The position numbers were made by a program, and so were the translations under genes. This document shows, one piece after another, positions 9,137-16,903 of a DNA stretch of 20,095 nucleotides (positions are counted from its first letter, which is position 1; each line of letters opens with the position of its first letter). The notes beneath the pieces are model-generated. The model made no database searches, had not been told where the DNA came from, and saw only the letters and a list, made by a program, of their open reading frames with translations. Source of the DNA: CAYLPU01 sp964385635 (GTDB lineage: Bacteria; Chloroflexota; Anaerolineae; B4-G1); the NCBI GenBank assembly GCA_964385635.1, contig CAYLPU010000096.1:1-20095 (forward strand), in the 5' to 3' direction.

Positions 9137-9239
9137 TTCCGCTGAAAAAAGTAACTTCCGCTCTGTTGTAGTTGAACAAATGAAATCGCGGCGCTGATAC
9201 CTGAAATCGGGCTAAAATCGTGTACAGCGCAACAAATTG

Positions 9240-9720
9240 TTAGCGCGCACAAGTCCTGGGTTAGACAGTGACAGCCAGAGGCAGGGATGCCTTGACCTTG
9301 CGACCACGGCAGATCATACTCGTCAGTTAGTAGCATTTCCTAACCAGGTGGTACCAATCCAAGATCAGTTCCTTGTGAGTGAAGGCGGCCAACCGTTCAG
9401 CGAATAACTTGCGAATCCATCGTGCCCCGTCACCCAACAGAGTGACCCAACTACCTAGCCCACCACACAATAACAGGAGCAAGTAGAGTTGATCCAACAC
9501 AGCGTCACCCTGTCCACTCAGATAACGAAACCCTTCGCGGGTCGCTACTCGTGCAGTGCGAAAGTGCGAATGTACAGCTTGCTTCTGCGCTCCGGGCGGC
9601 GGACTTCGACATCATCGGTAGCAGCCACAATTTGTCCCGGCTGGACCTCGGGACCAAGCCGACGCAATTCCGCGACGTCGATCGCTCCTCACGGCGGGGC
9701 GGCTGATATGCAAAGGCCTT
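9240..9720 (-). pseudogene. Decayed DDE transposase remnant (ISKra4/ISLre2-like)
   Basis: Two minus-strand frames carry recognisable transposase blocks. One (about 9560-9705) reads AELRRLGPEVQPGQIVAATD and VEVRRPERRSKLY, then a stop. The other (9327-9509) reads VTLLGDGARWIRKLF and KELILDWYHLVRKCY, with the catalytic-region GDGARWI and LDWYH signatures, then TAA where a Glu codon is expected, followed by LTSMICRGRKVKAS. Stops and a frameshift make it non-functional. Neither terminal repeat was found. It fills most of the gap after the MFS gene. Confidence 0.68.
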
Positions 9721-9764
9721 ACACTGCCTCGAGTTGCTGTTCAGGGAGTTTAATATTCTCCCTC

Positions 9765-9793
9765 TCGACAAAACTCACACGATGGTGTATAAT
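9765..9793 (+). promoter_or_regulatory. Sigma-70-like promoter of the methyltransferase operon
   Basis: TCGACA (9765-9770) and TATAAT (9788-9793) are 17 bases apart. The half-sites TGTATA (9786-9791) and TATACA (9817-9822) flank the predicted start of transcription and could bind the downstream GntR protein. If used, the mRNA has a leader of about 400 bases. Confidence 0.5.
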
Positions 9794-9799
9794 GTGTCT

Positions 9800-10201
9800 G
9801 TGTGGGATGTCGACAGTATACAACCGTCAGTCAGCAGATCGGACATTCTTGCCAACTTCGGAGAAAAGCGGTGGGGTCATGGCCTCGACTTTGGCCATTT
9901 TGGGTCTTTGGGATTTCGCGGGGCGAATATTTGTTCTACGCCATATATGGGCGTTTTGTGAACCAAATACCCAGATATAGGGGTGTCATCCACTGGAAAT
10001 CGCGATTACCCCGCGAAATCCCAGAGAGCCGCCATTTTTGAAGGCGTTTTATGGCTAAAACAGAGTATTTTGAGGGGTCATTAACAAATAGAGCTGGTCT
10101 AGGGGGTGCCGTGACTATACGCTATTTCGCAATTTACCCCAAAAACCACCCTAAAAGGGCATTTTGAGCTAGTTTTTCCCTCAAAGAAAGGCCAAGTCCA
10201 G
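9800..10201 (+). other. Long non-coding leader with inverted repeats
   Basis: No convincing protein is encoded here. GGGATTTCGCGGGG (9910-9923) and CCCCGCGAAATCCC (10009-10022) are a perfect 14-bp inverted repeat 85 bases apart. Between them ACGCC and GGCGT form a smaller hairpin. A second pair, TTTGAGGG (10069-10076) and CCCTCAAA (10178-10185), ends near the GntR start and could mask its ribosome site. It could be a structured leader RNA or a small inverted-repeat (MITE-like) element. It does not match a riboswitch class I recognise. Confidence 0.45.
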
Positions 10202-10891
10202 ATGGCAATGTTGCAGTTTGAGAAGATCAAGCGTACATCTGTTGCTTCCCAAGTGTATGATCACATCAAACAGAGCATCCTAAGTGGTTCGCTTCTTCCT
10301 GGCACACACCTTGCCGAGCCTGAGGTCGCCTCTCAGATGGGCGTGAGCCGCTCGCCCGTGCGGGAAGCTTTCCAGCGTCTGGAAGCAGACGGGCTCATCG
10401 AGATCCATGCGAACCAAGGTGCCTTTGTCCGGGGCCTCTGCGCCGACGAAGTCCAGGAAATCTACACAGCCAGGCGTCTGATTGAGGGCTACATGGCAGA
10501 GATTGCCGCCCAAAAAGCAACTCCGGCCGATGCTGAACGCCTGCGGCAAGCCGTGGCCGAGGTAGACGAGGTTGCTCGCAAGCAAGACTGTCAGGCCACG
10601 ATCAAGGCTGACTTTGCTCTCCACCACCTCATTTGGGAGATCGCCGGGCACCAGATCCTGTTCCACGTCTTGACCCGGTTGGAGGTCCATATCCGCATGT
10701 TCATGGCGGTTCAAGCTCCGCTGTTCGACCATCTCTACGACTCGGTCGAAAGCCATCACCAGTTCGTCGAGGCCATCATCATGGGAGACGCCGAAGCGGC
10801 AAAGGTGAGCATCCAGCAACACATTGAAGAAGCAAGCATGTTAACCATCGCCAAGCTGAGCCGAACAGGTGAAGACGACGGTCACGGCTGA
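10202..10891 (+). CDS. GntR-family regulator, FadR/FCD subfamily (operon regulator)
   Basis: 229 residues. The winged helix spans about residues 8-78: VASQVYDHIKQSILSGSLLPG, recognition helix VSRSPVREAFQRLEADGLIE, and wing NQGAFVRGL. An FCD domain follows with EIYTARRLIEGYMAE, DFALHHLIWEIAGHQIL and the histidines in SVESHHQFVEAI that usually help bind metal and ligand. The start at 10202 is followed by a second ATG at 10208; only a weak AAGG precedes them. It is the first gene of the methyltransferase operon, 62 bases before the corrinoid protein gene, and probably senses the pathway substrate. It is only distantly similar to the GntR at 1026. Confidence 0.92.
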   Translation: MAMLQFEKIKRTSVASQVYDHIKQSILSGSLLPGTHLAEPEVASQMGVSRSPVREAFQRLEADGLIEIHANQGAFVRGLCADEVQEIYTARRLIEGYMAEIAAQKATPADAERLRQAVAEVDEVARKQDCQATIKADFALHHLIWEIAGHQILFHVLTRLEVHIRMFMAVQAPLFDHLYDSVESHHQFVEAIIMGDAEAAKVSIQQHIEEASMLTIAKLSRTGEDDGHG

Positions 10892-10953
10892 ACCTGCAAG
10901 CGTGGCGAGAGTAGCGCAGACAACCGATTCAAAACCAAGGAGGAGGATTGAAC

Positions 10954-11613
10954 ATGGCACACAAAGATGACATCCTGCAGCAGATCATGGAGGCGTTCAC
11001 CGAGGGCGAGTTTGACGAGATCCAGCCGCTTGTCCAGCAGGGTCTGGATGCGGGTTTAGATCCAGACGGTATCCTGGACAATGGCCTGATTCCAGGCATC
11101 CGCGAGGTGGGCGAACGGTTTCGCCGCTCAGAGGTCTATTTGCCCGAGATGATGATGGCCGCAGATGCATGGCAGGAGGGGATGGAACTGTTGGAGCCTC
11201 TCATTTCAGAACAAGGCGGCAAAGCAGAACCAGTCGGGCGTGTCGTGCTGGGGGCTGTCAAGGGCGACATCCACTCCCTGGGCAAAAACATTGTTGCCAC
11301 CATGCTCGGAACGGCCGGCTTTGAAGTGCTGGACCTGGGGGTGGATGTACGTGCCTCCAAGTTCATTGACGAAGCGGAGGGATTCAAGGCGGACATAATC
11401 GCACTTTCGGCGTTGATGACCACGACCATGCCACAGCAGCGGGATGTCGTCGAGCATCTCCTGGCCCGGGGCTCGCGTGACAAGTACTATGTGATGGTCG
11501 GTGGCGGGCCGACGACTGCCGAATGGGCTCAGGAGATGGGGGCTGACGCATTTGGTGAGACAGCGGCAGACGCCGTCAACCTGGCTTTGGCTCACGTGGA
11601 GGGGGAAACATGA
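10954..11613 (+). CDS. Methyltransferase corrinoid-binding protein (MtbC/MttC-type)
   Basis: 219 residues in two domains. The N-terminal helical cap (residues 1-90) has GLIPGIREVGERF and YLPEMMMAADAW; the C-terminal Rossmann-like B12 domain has GDIHSLGKNIV, with Asp105 and the cobalt-ligating His107 of DxHxxG, then LSALMTTTM and VGGGPTTAEWA. This protein carries the methyl group on cobalt between a substrate methyltransferase and an acceptor enzyme in the cytoplasm. ATG 10954 has AAGGAGGAGG just upstream. Its stop overlaps the ATG of the first MtmB-like gene (ATGA), so the two are translated together. The direct neighbour is its expected partner. Confidence 0.95.
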   Translation: MAHKDDILQQIMEAFTEGEFDEIQPLVQQGLDAGLDPDGILDNGLIPGIREVGERFRRSEVYLPEMMMAADAWQEGMELLEPLISEQGGKAEPVGRVVLGAVKGDIHSLGKNIVATMLGTAGFEVLDLGVDVRASKFIDEAEGFKADIIALSALMTTTMPQQRDVVEHLLARGSRDKYYVMVGGGPTTAEWAQEMGADAFGETAADAVNLALAHVEGET

Positions 11614-12998
11614 TCAGTTTTCGCGATGTTGTGGACCGGGCGTTGGATGGACCGATCACCTCTAGCAAGGACTTTGACCTCAGACTGCTCGTACGGACCG
11701 TCCGGCGTCTGGCGAAGGAGTATGATGTACAGTACGATCCGGAGACACCTGTATCGGGCGACGACGAGCTGGCGGACCGCATCTGGCAAGCGGGTGTCGA
11801 GTTGTTCTTGGAGGTCGGCGTCTATGTGCCAGACACCGAGCGGCGCATCACCTTCAGCCGCGACGAGGTCGAGCTGGCCCTGGCATACAATCGGGGACCG
11901 ATTCTGTTTGGCAGTGGTGTGGACCGCCGCGAGTTCCCCCTCCGCAAGCCGGAGGACCCGACGCCGCCCTGGTGCTCGCTTGGTGCCGGTGGCGGTGCGG
12001 TCTCGAGCGAGTTTCACCTGCTGAGTCTGATCCGCGAATACGCTCGCAATCCGCTTTGCTGGTCCATCACCACACCGAGCCTCACCCACGTGGATGGTCG
12101 ACTCATTGTCGCCGGCAGTCCGTTGGAGGTCGAAGGCTCGATCCGCAATATGGTCATGGGCCGAGAAGCTCTACGTCAGGCAGGCAGGCCGGGGCTGCCC
12201 ATCGTAAACGGTGTGGCCAGCGCGGCTCACGCCTCGTCGCACATCGCCGGGGCCGGTTTTGGTATTGGCCCGACCGATGCCATGGAAATCGGTGCCCACC
12301 ACGAGATGCGCGTGGATTTCGACTCGCTGAACAAGGTGGCCTACACCTTGAGCCGGGGATCGCAGATCTGGGCTGAGAATGGCGTCATCTTGGGCGGCAT
12401 GGCCGGCGGCCCGGCCACGACAGCGATTGTGACCGCAGGCTACAATCTGCTGGACATGTTGGTTCTGCGCGGATCCACCCAGCACCCCTTCCCCATCCAC
12501 TTTGACTTGCGCACGACGACCACGCGGGACACTCTCTGGGTCCGGAGCGTGGCCAATCAGGCCATCAGCCGCAATAGCTGGCTGCCAGTAGCCAACCTGG
12601 GATACGTCGGCGCTGGCCCGACCACCGAGATGGCCCTCTATGAGACGGCGGCGTGGGTGACAGCTGCTGTCGTCAGCGGTGGTTCCATCGAAGCGGAAGG
12701 GGTGGCCAAGAACGCCCATGTAGATTACACGAGCCCCGTCGAGCCTTACTTTGCCAGCGAAATCGCCCATGCCGTTGTCGGCATGCGGCGACAGGAGGCG
12801 AACGAAGTAGTCAAAGCTCTGCTGGATGTCTATGAGGCGCGTTTGCCCGATGCGCCCATCGGCGTCCGCCTGCAGGACTGCATGAACCTGGAAAACGGCG
12901 AGATCACGCCCGAGTACCGTGAGGTCTACAGCAAGGTGCGGCAGGAAATGACCGCCAAGTTTGGGCTCGAGTTCAAATACCCGTCGATCTATCTGTAA
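11610..12998 (+). CDS. MtmB-like corrinoid methyltransferase without pyrrolysine, copy 1
   Basis: 462 residues, almost the 458 of archaeal monomethylamine methyltransferase MtmB, and alignable along the whole length from memory: DRALDGP near the start, ELFLEVGVYVPDTERRI, AGRPG, VILGGMAGGPATTAIV, IHFDLRTTTTRDTLWV, VGAGPTTEMALYET, and RLQDCMNLENGEITPEY at the end. In MtmB the amber-encoded pyrrolysine (residue 202) follows RPG; here the matching spot is Asn200 (codon AAC at 12207) and no in-frame TAG exists. The methyl donor is thus unlikely to be a simple methylamine handled by the pyrrolysine chemistry. Its start overlaps the corrinoid protein stop. Confidence 0.88.
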   Translation: MISFRDVVDRALDGPITSSKDFDLRLLVRTVRRLAKEYDVQYDPETPVSGDDELADRIWQAGVELFLEVGVYVPDTERRITFSRDEVELALAYNRGPILFGSGVDRREFPLRKPEDPTPPWCSLGAGGGAVSSEFHLLSLIREYARNPLCWSITTPSLTHVDGRLIVAGSPLEVEGSIRNMVMGREALRQAGRPGLPIVNGVASAAHASSHIAGAGFGIGPTDAMEIGAHHEMRVDFDSLNKVAYTLSRGSQIWAENGVILGGMAGGPATTAIVTAGYNLLDMLVLRGSTQHPFPIHFDLRTTTTRDTLWVRSVANQAISRNSWLPVANLGYVGAGPTTEMALYETAAWVTAAVVSGGSIEAEGVAKNAHVDYTSPVEPYFASEIAHAVVGMRRQEANEVVKALLDVYEARLPDAPIGVRLQDCMNLENGEITPEYREVYSKVRQEMTAKFGLEFKYPSIYL

Positions 12999-13019
12999 GG
13001 CGGAAGGAGCAAAGGGAAA

Positions 13020-14405
13020 ATGCTGACCTATCAAGAGATCACCCACCGTGCCTTGAGCGGACCGATCATGAGCGAGAAGGACTATGACCTGAAACGGTTC
13101 GTCCGTACTCTACGTCGGATCGTGAAGAAATACGGTATCCAGTACAACCCCGACACGCCGGTGCCCTGGCAAGACGACCTGGCCGATCGGGTGTGGCAGG
13201 CGGCGCTAGAGTTTCTGTCTGAGGTGGGGGCCTACTGCGTCGATAGCGAGCGCGTCATTGAGTTCAGCCAGGCTGAGCTAGAGCAAGCATTGAAAGACGC
13301 GCCCCAAGATGTGGTTCTGGGTGAAGGCAAGGATGCCCGGCCGGTACCCATACGCAAGCCAGAGGACGAGGCACCGCCGTGGTGCTCGTTGGGTGCGGCA
13401 GGGGCGCCGGTGGACAGTGACGAGGTGTTCTTGAGCCTGATGCACGCCTACGCCGAGTTGCCCTATACCGACTCAGTCCCAACCCCCTCGCTGACACGCG
13501 TCAACGGACGGGCCATTGTAGCTGGCAGCCCGCTGGAGATTGAGGGCTGCATTCGCACCGCTAGGCTGGCCAAGGAAGCTGTACGGCGAGCAGGGCGACC
13601 AGGCCTGTGCATCGCCAACTTCGTAGCCACCGGTGTCTGTGCGGAGGGCCACATCGCTGGTCACGCCATGTTTGGTGGACCTGGCGACCTGATGGAGATC
13701 GGTGCCTTTGCGGAGATGAAAACCAATTTCGACATCATGAGCAAGGTGTCTTACATGGAGTCTGCAGGCTGCCGCATCTTGGGTGAGTCAGGTCCAGTGT
13801 TGGGCGGCTACTGCGGCGGCCCTGAAGGCACGGCGGTCACACTGACCGCCTATCATCTTTTCGTGCTGCTAGTTCTTCGGGCCAGCCTGCATCACCCTTT
13901 CTGCGTGCACTTTGGTATCCAGACCAGCACGCCCCGGGACGTGATCTGGGCGCGGGCGGTGGCCAACCAAGCCATCACGCGGCACAGTCACGTGCCCTGC
14001 ATCAACGTCGGAATCATCACCGCTGGTCCTGCGACAGGCATGGGTCTGTACGAGACGGCGGCATGGATCGCGGCCACAGTCGCATCTGGTGGCTCTATCG
14101 AGGCTACGGGTGCGGCACAGTCTACGCACCCAGACTATCTCTCGCCCATGGAGCCGCTGTTCGCCGCCGAGGTGGCCCACGCCGTGGCGGGGATGCCCCG
14201 CCAGGAGGTGAACGAGATCGTCGTCAAACTCGTAGAGAGATACCAAGATAGACTGAGCGACCCGCCGCTGGGCAAGAGGTATCAGGAATGCTTCGACCTG
14301 GACACCCGTCGACCTGGCAGAGAGGTGCTGGACTACTACCTGCAAGCCCGCCATGATCTGGCCGAGATGGGTGTGGCTTTCGAAGACGAGCCGTTCTACG
14401 TGTAG
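13020..14405 (+). CDS. MtmB-like corrinoid methyltransferase without pyrrolysine, copy 2
   Basis: 461 residues, a tandem paralog of the preceding gene with similarity throughout: RALSGPIMSEKDYDL, FLSEVGAYCVDSERVI, KPEDEAPPWCSLGAAG, AGRPGLCIAN, LGGYCGGPEGTAV, ITAGPATGMGLYETAAW and RYQECFDL. Asn200 (codon at 13617) again occupies the pyrrolysine position. GGAAGGAG lies 10 bases before ATG 13020 and the gap to copy 1 is 21 bases. Unlike copy 1 it has an extra cysteine near the site (GLCIAN), and FVATG replaces GVASA after the Asn, so the two copies may form a heteromer or use different donors. Its TAG stop is genuine: a TGA follows four codons later. Confidence 0.88.
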   Translation: MLTYQEITHRALSGPIMSEKDYDLKRFVRTLRRIVKKYGIQYNPDTPVPWQDDLADRVWQAALEFLSEVGAYCVDSERVIEFSQAELEQALKDAPQDVVLGEGKDARPVPIRKPEDEAPPWCSLGAAGAPVDSDEVFLSLMHAYAELPYTDSVPTPSLTRVNGRAIVAGSPLEIEGCIRTARLAKEAVRRAGRPGLCIANFVATGVCAEGHIAGHAMFGGPGDLMEIGAFAEMKTNFDIMSKVSYMESAGCRILGESGPVLGGYCGGPEGTAVTLTAYHLFVLLVLRASLHHPFCVHFGIQTSTPRDVIWARAVANQAITRHSHVPCINVGIITAGPATGMGLYETAAWIAATVASGGSIEATGAAQSTHPDYLSPMEPLFAAEVAHAVAGMPRQEVNEIVVKLVERYQDRLSDPPLGKRYQECFDLDTRRPGREVLDYYLQARHDLAEMGVAFEDEPFYV

Positions 14406-14463
14406 CGTGAGGTATGAGGCGCACGTTACACGCATCACACATGAGGAGTCAGGAAAGCCAACT

Positions 14464-15744
14464 ATGACCACAACCAAGATACGCTCTGTACATGCACGGG
14501 AGATTGTCGACTGCCGAGGGTACCCCACCGTAGAGGTGGAAGTCACCCTGGAGAGCGGGGACATGAGCCGGGCCGGGGTCCCGGCAGGGCTCTCGACAGG
14601 CACCCACGAAGCCCACGAGGTGCGCGATGGAGGTGAGCGCTACCGGGGGCTGGGCGTGCAGGCTGCCGTGCGCAGTGTCAACGAAATCATCGCACCCGCG
14701 CTTGTGGGCAGGGACGCGACCTGCCAGCGGGCTCTGGACGCATTCATGGTCCAGGAACTGGACGGCACACCGGACAAGTCAAAGCTGGGGTCCAACGCTA
14801 TCGTCGGTGTCTCGCTGGCGCTGGCGAGGGCGGCGGCGGCGGCGGCCGGCAAGCCCCTGTACCGCTATCTGAGCCCCGCCGCTCACGTCATCCCCACACC
14901 GCTGTTCAACCTGATCAACGGCGGCAAGCATGCCTCCGGTGACTTAGAGGTACAGGAGTTCATCATCATGCCCGTCGGTGCTGAGAAGATGTGCCACGCG
15001 CTCCAGATCTGCACCGAGGTCATGTTCGAGCTGCGGGACCTAATCGTTGCCAAGTACGGCAAAATCGCGGTCAACGTCGGCGACGAAGGCGGCTTCGTGC
15101 CCCCTATGACTGGCGTGCGGGAACCGCTCGACTTTATCGTCGAAGCGGTAGAGCGTGCTGGCTACGCCGACCTGATTGTCTATGGCCTCGATGTTGCGGC
15201 TACCCACTTCTACGACCCCGAAGAGCAGATCTACCACATGGCTGGCACGAAGATGTCCCGCGACGACATGATCGCGCTCTACAGGGAGCTGAGCACCGAG
15301 TACCGGTTGGCCTCAGTCGAAGACGCTCTCCATGAGGACGACTTTGAGGGCTGGGCTCAACTGACCGCTGAGCTGCCGGAGATTCAGTGGGTGGGCGATG
15401 ACTTTTTCGTCACGAATCCAGAGCGTTTGCGAAAAGGGATCGAGATGGGAGCCGCCAATGCTGTGCTGTGGAAGGTCAACCAGATCGGCACACTTACTGA
15501 GGCATTGGACGTAGCTGAACTGGCCTATCGCCATGGCTATGGTGTCCAGGTTTCGGAACGCTCAGGCGAAACGGAGGATCCCATCATCGCCGACCTCGCC
15601 GTAGCCCTGAACGCAGGTCAGATCAAAACTGGTGCACCTGTGCGCGGCGAACGGACCAGCAAGTACAACCAGTTGCTGCGCATCGAAGAAGAATTGGGCG
15701 ACCAGGCGGTGTACGCTGGGCGAAACTTCCGGTGGCGTGGATAG
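14464..15744 (+). CDS. Enolase-superfamily protein, divergent enolase paralog
   Basis: 426 residues, full enolase length. Enolase interconverts 2-phosphoglycerate and phosphoenolpyruvate. By yeast numbering, the magnesium ligands (GLDVAAT Asp246, SVEDALHEDD Glu295, VGDDFFVTNP Asp320), His159 (NGGKHA), Glu168 (VQEF), Glu211 (GDEGGF), Lys345 (WKVNQIGTLTE), Arg374-Ser375 and Lys396 (IKTGAP) are all kept. The substrate-contacting His373 is Glu here (VSERSGETED instead of SHRSGETED), DSRGNP reads DCRGYP, and PSGASTG reads PAGLSTG. It may be a paralog with changed substrate or role. It lies 58 bases after the second methyltransferase with GAGGAG ahead of its ATG, and before a glycerate 2-kinase fragment. 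Confidence 0.88.
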   Translation: MTTTKIRSVHAREIVDCRGYPTVEVEVTLESGDMSRAGVPAGLSTGTHEAHEVRDGGERYRGLGVQAAVRSVNEIIAPALVGRDATCQRALDAFMVQELDGTPDKSKLGSNAIVGVSLALARAAAAAAGKPLYRYLSPAAHVIPTPLFNLINGGKHASGDLEVQEFIIMPVGAEKMCHALQICTEVMFELRDLIVAKYGKIAVNVGDEGGFVPPMTGVREPLDFIVEAVERAGYADLIVYGLDVAATHFYDPEEQIYHMAGTKMSRDDMIALYRELSTEYRLASVEDALHEDDFEGWAQLTAELPEIQWVGDDFFVTNPERLRKGIEMGAANAVLWKVNQIGTLTEALDVAELAYRHGYGVQVSERSGETEDPIIADLAVALNAGQIKTGAPVRGERTSKYNQLLRIEEELGDQAVYAGRNFRWRG

Positions 15745-15824
15745 ATTGGTGACTCGTTAGCGATTTCGTCCTCAGTCAGAGTGGAACGCCGGATTTCTCT
15801 CCGACAGACTGCCAAGGTGAGTCA

Positions 15825-16031
15825 ATGAAGGGCTGGCAGAGGATTCAGAATCGACAATGCCTGTTGGACCATGGGCCGCGTGAGCTGCGGGCTGCCGCTG
15901 TGGACATCATCGAGCATGCCATTCGCGCCGCTGATCCGTACGCCGCAACGAGAAATCTGCTCAAGCTGGATGGAGAACTCCTATCCGTGGGCCGTTTGCA
16001 GTATGATTTGGGTGTGTTTCATTTCGGTTGA
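15825..16031 (+). pseudogene. N-terminal fragment of glycerate 2-kinase (DUF4147/MOFRL type)
   Basis: 68 codons. The segment LRAAAVDIIEHAIRAADPYA followed by LLKLDGELLSVG and YDLG matches the first ~60 residues of class II glycerate kinases (about 430 residues), including the DPY and LxxxGxxLxV pattern. The expected next element, the VGAGKA loop, is missing; the frame stops at 16029 and the following DNA belongs to a toxin-antitoxin module. Intact enzymes make 2-phosphoglycerate from glycerate, the substrate of enolase, whose paralog is the gene just upstream. AAGGTGAG precedes ATG 15825. Confidence 0.65.
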
Positions 16032-16120
16032 GAGAGAAGACCTTGCGAAGATGTGGCTTTTGTCCTCACCAATTCTGTCTTCTGGCGAGTTGAGACTAAT
16101 GGCTTGTGGAGGTGATACCG

Positions 16121-16357
16121 ATGACACTTACCTTGAATGTGAACGAAGTTGGAACGAGCCTGGCCTCGTTGTTGGAGCGCGTCCGGCAGGGCGAGGAGAT
16201 CATCATCGCTGAGTCGGGTCGGCCGGTGGCGCGCTTGGTGTCGGTTGACAAACCAGTAGCCCCGCGTGTTCCGGGCAGCGCCACAGGTCAGATCGTGATT
16301 GCTGAGGATTTTGATGCACCATTGCCTGACTCTGTCTTAAGGGCTTTTGAGCAATGA
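16121..16357 (+). CDS. Phd/YefM-family antitoxin
   Basis: 78 residues. The N-terminal DNA-binding fold (TLNVNEVGTSLASLLERVRQ, GEEIIIAESGRPVARLV) is the Phd/YefM signature, and the acidic tail (IAEDFDAPLPDSVLRAF) is the usual toxin-wrapping segment, with the LPDSV motif seen with VapC-type PIN toxins. GGAGG lies upstream of ATG 16121. Its stop overlaps the toxin ATG at 16354. The partner toxin is truncated, so this may be an orphan antitoxin. Confidence 0.9.
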   Translation: MTLTLNVNEVGTSLASLLERVRQGEEIIIAESGRPVARLVSVDKPVAPRVPGSATGQIVIAEDFDAPLPDSVLRAFEQ

Positions 16358-16695
16358 AAGTCTTACTGGACACCCACGTGTTCCTGTGGTGGATCACCGA
16401 TCACCCCAGGCTGTCAACGCGAGCCCGCGAGGTGCTCCGCGACAGCAACAACGAGCTGTACTTCAGTGCCGCCAGTGCTTGGGAAATCGCGATCAAGGTG
16501 CAACTGGGGCGATTGCAACTGGCCGAACAACATAGTTCTATCCAGTCACTGGAGCAATTCATTGTGGAGCAACTCTCACTCAATGCCATTACGGCCTTAC
16601 CCATTCAATTGCGCCACGCTCTGCACGCCGTAGCGTCGTCATCACCTCCAATCTGGTGTTCTCAGAATGGGATCAGATTTTCAAAAACCCCTTGA
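16354..16695 (+). pseudogene. VapC-type PIN toxin, 3' end replaced by IS21 sequence
   Basis: PIN-domain RNase toxin. Residues 1-93 fit the family: Asp6 in LLDTHVFLWW, Glu44 in SAASAWEIAIK, and ITALPIQLRHALHAV. The next expected block, HRDPFDRLL with the third catalytic Asp and the C-terminal helix, is absent. From about 16626 the DNA instead codes, in another frame, for the end of an IS21 IstB protein, so the last ~20 residues of this frame are out-of-frame IS sequence. The nuclease is probably inactive. Confidence 0.78.
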
Positions 16696-16844
16696 CCACA
16701 GCGGCCGCGATTGATCGAGTAGTCCATCACAGCCTGATCATCGAGTTCGGTCGTGAGATGAAGAGCGTTCGTGCGGAAGAAGCTGCACGTCGCAACGGTA
16801 TTCGGTTGGGTGGCTCTGATGCTGCCCAGGACGCCGAGAGATGA
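16626..16844 (+). pseudogene. istB: IstB (IS21 ATP-binding helper) C-terminal fragment
   Basis: The frame reads RRSVVITSNLVFSEW, DQIFKNPLTTAAAIDRVVHH and SLIIEF, the sensor-1 and C-terminal part of the AAA+ helper of IS21 transposition. The Walker A and B regions and istA are missing. It begins where the PIN toxin homology stops. Confidence 0.82.
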
Positions 16845-16903
16845 CTTCTCGGCATGGGCATTTTTAATTGTCGTCGATGTCCATTTCTAATTGTCGCTTG
16901 ACA
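16626..16903 (+). mobile_element. 3' remnant of an IS21-family element
   Basis: After the istB stop, two direct copies of TAATTGTCG (16865-16873 and 16888-16896) lead to a TGACA tip at 16903. Repeated inner motifs with a TGT...ACA tip are typical of IS21 ends. The other end and istA are gone, so the left border at about 16626 is a deletion junction rather than an IS end. The right border sits inside a minus-strand GHKL ATPase gene. Confidence 0.75.

Noticed and set aside
9765..10201. Cobalamin riboswitch ahead of the corrinoid operon
   Set aside because: I could not find a B12-box-like core or the usual stem order; the repeats seen are not those of that riboswitch.
14403..14420. Amber stop of the second MtmB-like gene as a pyrrolysine codon
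   Set aside because: It lies at the natural C-terminus, far from the pyrrolysine position, and a TGA follows after four codons. No pyl genes are in the window.
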